In this document: positions 5,551 to 8,555 of the stretch, in pieces
Layout: every line of letters begins with the position of its first letter
Position numbering within the stretch: position 1 is the first letter of the stretch
NCBI GenBank assembly: GCA_900543345.1
Contig: UQRJ01000114.1
Coordinates: 1-8,555 of the forward strand
From: an uncultured Sporolactobacillus sp.
Lineage (GTDB): Bacteria; Bacillota; Bacilli; Bacillales; Sporolactobacillaceae
Length of the DNA stretch: 8,555 nt
Direction: 5' to 3'
The notes under the pieces: generated by a model
The model's database searches: none
What the model was told of the DNA's origin: nothing
Seen by the model: only the letters and a program-made list of their open reading frames with translations
Made by a program: the position numbers and the translations under genes

Positions 5551-7277
5551 GCCAACTCCTCCTTGCTTGCCTGCGAAGCGACGATTTCCCGATAAACCGG
5601 GCACGACGCCATCAGTTCTTTATGCGTCCCAATGCCTGCTACAGCGCCGTCGTCAAGAACAATAATCCGATCGGCATCGAGAATCGTGCTGACACGCTGA
5701 GCGATAATAATCAATGTCGCCGATCCGGTCACACGCGGTAACGCTCTGCGCAGCTGGGCATCGGTACGATAGTCAAGCGCCGAAAAGCTGTCGTCAAACA
5801 AATAAATAGCTGCTCTTCGGATCAATGCCCGAGCAATCGCCAGTCGCTGCTGCTGCCCGCCGGAGATATTCTTTCCCCCTTGAACAATTGGCGCTTCATA
5901 GCCACCGGGCATCTTGCCGATAAAACCGTCTGCCTGAGCGATCTGAGCTGCCGTGCGGACTTCCTCATCCGTTGCTTGCACGTTACCATAACGGATATTA
6001 TCGGCTACCGTCCCACTGAATAGAACGGCACGCTGTGGAACATAGCCGATCATGCTCCGTAGTTCGGCAAGCGGAATTTGTCTAATATCTGTTCCGTCAA
6101 CGGTTATCCTGCCCGCACCAGGATCGAAAAAACGGAGAATCAGATTCATCAGCGTTGATTTACCGGCTCCCGTGCCGCCGATAATCGCCGTCGTTTCACC
6201 CGGACGGGCGGTGAACGTCACATCGGACACTGCCGGCTTTTCCGCGCCCGGATAACGGTAAGTCACATGATCAAACACGACAACCCCAGAACCCGATAAG
6301 GTTTCCGTCGTCTTTACTCCGGCATCGCGGATGTCGGGTCGGGTATCCAATACCTCATTAACACGAACGGCCGACACTTGCGCCCGCGGAAGCATGATAA
6401 ACATCATCGCACCCATCAGCATCGAAAACATGATCATTGTCGCATACTGGATGAATGCCATCAATTCCCCGACTTGCATCTCGCCGCTGTTGATTCGCAG
6501 TCCGCCGAACCAGACGATCGCGACCGTTGACAGATTCATAATCAGCATCATGACTGGCATTCCTGCGGCCATGATCTGATTGATTCGGATCGATATACGC
6601 ATCATATCGCGATTCGCACGTTCAAAGCGGCGCCGCTCATGATCTTTTCGGTTAAATGAGCGGATCACGCGAACGCCGGTCAGTCCCTCACGCAGTACCA
6701 GATTCAGCCGATCCATCTTCTTCTGCACCTGCCTGAACAGCGGAAGTGCTTTTTGGGCCAGTACCACAACCCCTGCCACAATAACCGGTAACGCGACGAC
6801 AAACACGAGCGACAGTGTCGCATCCTGATATACCGCCATAATCAGTCCGCCGATACACATCAGCGGTGCCATCGTCATCATTTTTAAAATCATCATGTAT
6901 ACTTGTTCAATCTGGGCAATGTCATTAGTTGTCCGGGTAATCAGCGAACTTGTCCCGATTCGATCGAACTCCTGCAGCGAAAATGTCTCGACGTGTGAAA
7001 ACATCGTCTCACGTACATCGCACCCGAAACCGGCTGAAGCCTTCGACGCCAAATAATTCGAAATGACCGTAAATCCGCCGGAGACAAGCGTCACAAGCAG
7101 CATCAGCAGTCCCATTTTATAGATATAAGGCAGGTCGCCCTTGACAATGCCGACATCGACAATATCCGACATCAACGTCGGCAGATAGAGATTAGCCAGA
7201 GATTGCAGAAAAACAAACACCATCGACCAAATTGCCGGCCATAGATAAGGTCGAAAATATTTTGATAAACGAAGCAA
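5547..7277 (-). CDS. ABC exporter half-transporter, degenerate-site subunit (BmrC/TM287-like)
   Basis: 576 residues: membrane domain, then ATPase. Hydrophobic segments lie near 12-36, 53-76, 126-148, 153-175, 240-262 and 275-297. The ATPase has Walker A GGTGAGKS (367-374), Q-loop Gln415 and a good signature ISGGQ (471-475). Walker B is IYLFDD, so the catalytic Glu is replaced by Asp496, and the H-loop His is replaced by Gln527 (IIIAQRVST). These two changes mark the degenerate subunit of heterodimeric exporters such as TM287/288, BmrCD and LmrCD. The start is TTG (7275-7277), with GGGAGG 8 nt upstream; the only nearby ATG (7280-7282) is out of frame and too close to that site, and the resulting LRLSKYFRPYLWPA matches family N-termini. 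The 4-bp overlap with the next gene implies translational coupling and a 1:1 complex. Confidence 0.92.
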   Translation of the reverse strand: MLRLSKYFRPYLWPAIWSMVFVFLQSLANLYLPTLMSDIVDVGIVKGDLPYIYKMGLLMLLVTLVSGGFTVISNYLASKASAGFGCDVRETMFSHVETFSLQEFDRIGTSSLITRTTNDIAQIEQVYMMILKMMTMAPLMCIGGLIMAVYQDATLSLVFVVALPVIVAGVVVLAQKALPLFRQVQKKMDRLNLVLREGLTGVRVIRSFNRKDHERRRFERANRDMMRISIRINQIMAAGMPVMMLIMNLSTVAIVWFGGLRINSGEMQVGELMAFIQYATMIMFSMLMGAMMFIMLPRAQVSAVRVNEVLDTRPDIRDAGVKTTETLSGSGVVVFDHVTYRYPGAEKPAVSDVTFTARPGETTAIIGGTGAGKSTLMNLILRFFDPGAGRITVDGTDIRQIPLAELRSMIGYVPQRAVLFSGTVADNIRYGNVQATDEEVRTAAQIAQADGFIGKMPGGYEAPIVQGGKNISGGQQQRLAIARALIRRAAIYLFDDSFSALDYRTDAQLRRALPRVTGSATLIIIAQRVSTILDADRIIVLDDGAVAGIGTHKELMASCPVYREIVASQASKEELA

Positions 7278-7381
7278 GGCATGCGCCTCCCGCCGTATTT
7301 TTCTTCCTCTGATTGCATTCGTAAACCGCAGGCCTTTTATGTCGCCGGCTAATCAAAAAAGAACAGACCGAATTTACTTCA

Positions 7382-7498
7382 TTAATGGCAATGTAAGAGA
7401 CTGAGAGAAAAAGTGAGCAGGCAGATAAAAGTGGAGCAGGGGATCGTCTGCGCATCAAGCCGGATATCGAGCCGCTTTTGTTCAGAAGCTACCTTCAC
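7382..7498 (-). CDS. Possible 38-codon leader ORF upstream of the ABC operon
   Basis: A GTG at 7496-7498 follows a strong ribosome binding site, GGGAGG (7505-7510), at 6-nt spacing and opens 38 codons ending in TAA at 7382. The predicted peptide begins VKVASEQKRLDIRLDAQTIP and ends in a hydrophobic stretch (FICLLTFSLSLL). The same frame reaches back to an ATG at 7531, which has no ribosome binding site. It ends 104 bp before the TTG start of the first ABC gene and is co-oriented with it. I do not recognise the peptide. In B. subtilis the comparable bmrCD exporter genes are preceded by the short ORF bmrB, which controls them by ribosome-mediated attenuation; a like role is only a hypothesis, since I find no clear terminator hairpin between this ORF and the exporter. 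Confidence 0.35.
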   Translation of the reverse strand: MKVASEQKRLDIRLDAQTIPCSTFICLLTFSLSLLHCH

Positions 7499-7531
7499 CG
7501 CAATCCTCCCGGATACTGCATGCCTCATCAT

Positions 7532-7669
7532 CAGCAATTGTCAAGAATGGCAAACTAAATTATTGCAAAATTATGTCTAATTTATACTATAAAAAAATAA
7601 TTTTAATATAATATTTTAAATTAAAATAATATTTGATTTATAATACAGTTAAATCACATTGAAGAGGCG
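7532..7669. promoter_or_regulatory. AT-rich divergent promoter region with a 25-bp dyad
   Basis: Positions about 7555-7650 are almost entirely A and T. For the plus-strand permease the best -10 is TATAAT (7639-7644) with a weak -35, TTAAAT (7616-7621), at 17 bp. A second option is TTGCAA (7563-7568) with TACTAT (7585-7590). An imperfect palindrome centred on 7620 has 12-nt arms (ATAATATTTTAA at 7608-7619 and TTAAAATAATAT at 7621-7632) that agree at 11 of 12 positions, covering the weak -35; it may be an operator. For the minus strand no convincing promoter could be chosen. Confidence 0.4.
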
Positions 7670-8508
7670 ATGAAGTTGGATTCTGATCTTGGTAAGACGG
7701 CATTAGGCTATAAACAAGAATTAAGTCGTAGTCTGCACATGAATGATTTATTGGTTTATGGTCTTATTTTTATGGTTCCTTGTGCACCATTTGGTCTTTA
7801 CGGTGGAATTACGACCGCGTCCAACGGAATGATTGTACTGGCCTATCTTATTGGGATGATTGGAATGATTTTTACCGCCAACAGTTATGCACAAATGTCC
7901 CAAGCCGTCCCGGTTGCCGGTTCGGTCTATTCTTATGCAAGATTCGGTATAAATGAATCCGTTGGTTTTATTGCCGGATGGCTGATTCTTTTAGATTATC
8001 TGCTAGTACCAAGTCTTTTGTATGTCGGTAGTGCCGTTGCTGTTAATCAAATTGTACCCCAGGTTCCGATCTATATTTGGCTGCTTGTCTTCATTGCTTT
8101 CAATACACTCGTCAATATACGGGGAATTAAGTTTACCGCACTAATGAACAAAATTGTTCTCGCTTTTCAGCTTATTATTCTCGCATTGTTTGCGATTATC
8201 GGCATGATTGCTGTTATTCGTCATATCAATGGCGCTGCTTTTACATGGCTTCCACTTTACAATCGCACTCATTTCTCCTTCCATGCCATTCTTACCGGCG
8301 TGTCTATTGCCGTTCTTGGATTTCTCGGGTTTGATGCGATTTCAACCTTGTCAGAAGAAACAGATGGCGGTAAAAAAGCGATCGGAAAAGCGACTATGTG
8401 GTCCGTAGTAATTATCGGCTTAATATTTATTGTTCAAACGTGGGTCGCATCTATGATCTATCCGAATTACATGGGATTTAAGGATCCTAACGCCGCATTC
8501 TACCAAAT
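7670..8508 (+). CDS. APC-superfamily amino acid/amine permease, C-terminus cut by contig end
   Basis: 279 codons before the right adapter; full members have roughly 440-500 residues and 12 helices, so about half is present. An inner-membrane secondary transporter. Seen: a first-helix region GLIFMVPCAPFGLYG (31-45); the conserved PVAGSVYSYARFGINESVGF (81-100) leading into GWLILLDYLLVPSLLY; a helix at about 160-183; and FLGFDAISTLSEET (218-231), a hallmark of APC permeases close to PuuP-type putrescine importers. Substrate is not readable from this. The ATG at 7670 sits only 2 nt after AAGAGG (7662-7667), which is tight; the in-frame TTG at 7676 has 8-nt spacing and is a real alternative start. 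The gene points away from the ABC operon, and its codons look more AT-rich than those of the other genes. Confidence 0.88.
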
Positions 8509-8555
8509 CTGTCTCTTATACACATCTCCGAGCCCACGAGACCCTAAGACATCTC
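8509..8555. other. Untrimmed Nextera (Tn5) adapter, right end
   Basis: Reverse complement of positions 2-48 over all 47 bases. It starts with the Tn5 mosaic end CTGTCTCTTATACACATCT (8509-8527), continues as CCGAGCCCACGAGAC (8528-8542), then the index CCTAAGAC (8543-8550) and ATCTC. The permease frame is artificial from 8509 onward. Confidence 0.98.

Noticed and set aside
5551..5604. 18-residue N-terminal extension of the second ABC subunit
   Set aside because: It lies inside the preceding gene; the ATGA overlap with AAGGAGG at proper spacing marks the real start.
7192..7458. 88-codon minus-strand frame across the start of the first ABC gene
   Set aside because: Wrong frame over a well-supported ABC gene, no ribosome binding site, no family resemblance.
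7511..7544. Perfect TTGACA (7539-7544) as the -35 of the ABC operon
   Set aside because: At 16-18 bp spacing the only -10 candidates are ATGCAG-like; no acceptable hexamer follows.

Overview
The window is a contig of about 8.5 kb with untrimmed Illumina Nextera adapter at both ends (1-48 and 8509-8555). The genomic insert is about 49-8508. It looks like a chromosomal piece of a Gram-positive member of the Bacillota, probably class Bacilli. Evidence: a fruR-fruK-fruA fructose operon with a cre-like site, a MurG of the GGGSAGHVTPN type that I recall from Bacillus cereus-group second MurG proteins, strong AGGAGG-type ribosome binding sites, a TTG start, and a BmrCD/TM287-288-type heterodimeric ABC exporter. 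Most genes have mid-range base composition; the last gene and its upstream region are visibly richer in A+T. The genus cannot be fixed from sequence reading alone.

Layout. Positions 49-2084 (minus) hold a fructose operon in the order fruR (DeoR-family repressor), fruK (1-phosphofructokinase), fruA (PTS enzyme II, cut after 114 codons by the contig end). A sigma-A-like promoter (TTGAAT, 17 bp, TATGAT) precedes fruR. It is embedded in five TTCA-centred direct repeats (candidate FruR operators), and a cre-like site overlaps its -10. Positions 2180-3347 (minus) hold a self-contained murG-like unit with its own promoter, ribosome binding site and terminator. Positions 3283-3669 are a noncoding stretch rich in short hairpins. 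Positions 3670-7277 (minus) hold two ABC half-transporters with an ATGA overlap; together they carry one consensus and one degenerate ATP site. Positions 7278-7669 are a divergent intergenic region with a possible short leader ORF facing the ABC operon and a very AT-rich part with a 25-bp dyad. From 7670 (plus) an APC-type amino acid or amine permease runs into the right adapter.

How the genes work together. FruA would import fructose as fructose-1-phosphate, FruK would make fructose-1,6-bisphosphate, and FruR would be the local switch, with CcpA-type control inferred from the cre-like site. The MurG-like enzyme would act at the lipid I to lipid II step of peptidoglycan synthesis. The ABC pair would form one asymmetric exporter. 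I see no functional link between these units and no evidence of a new defence, mobile or biosynthetic system. The most useful observations are the regulatory architecture, several start-site corrections, the possible leader ORF before the exporter, and the adapter artefact that imitates a transposon terminal repeat.
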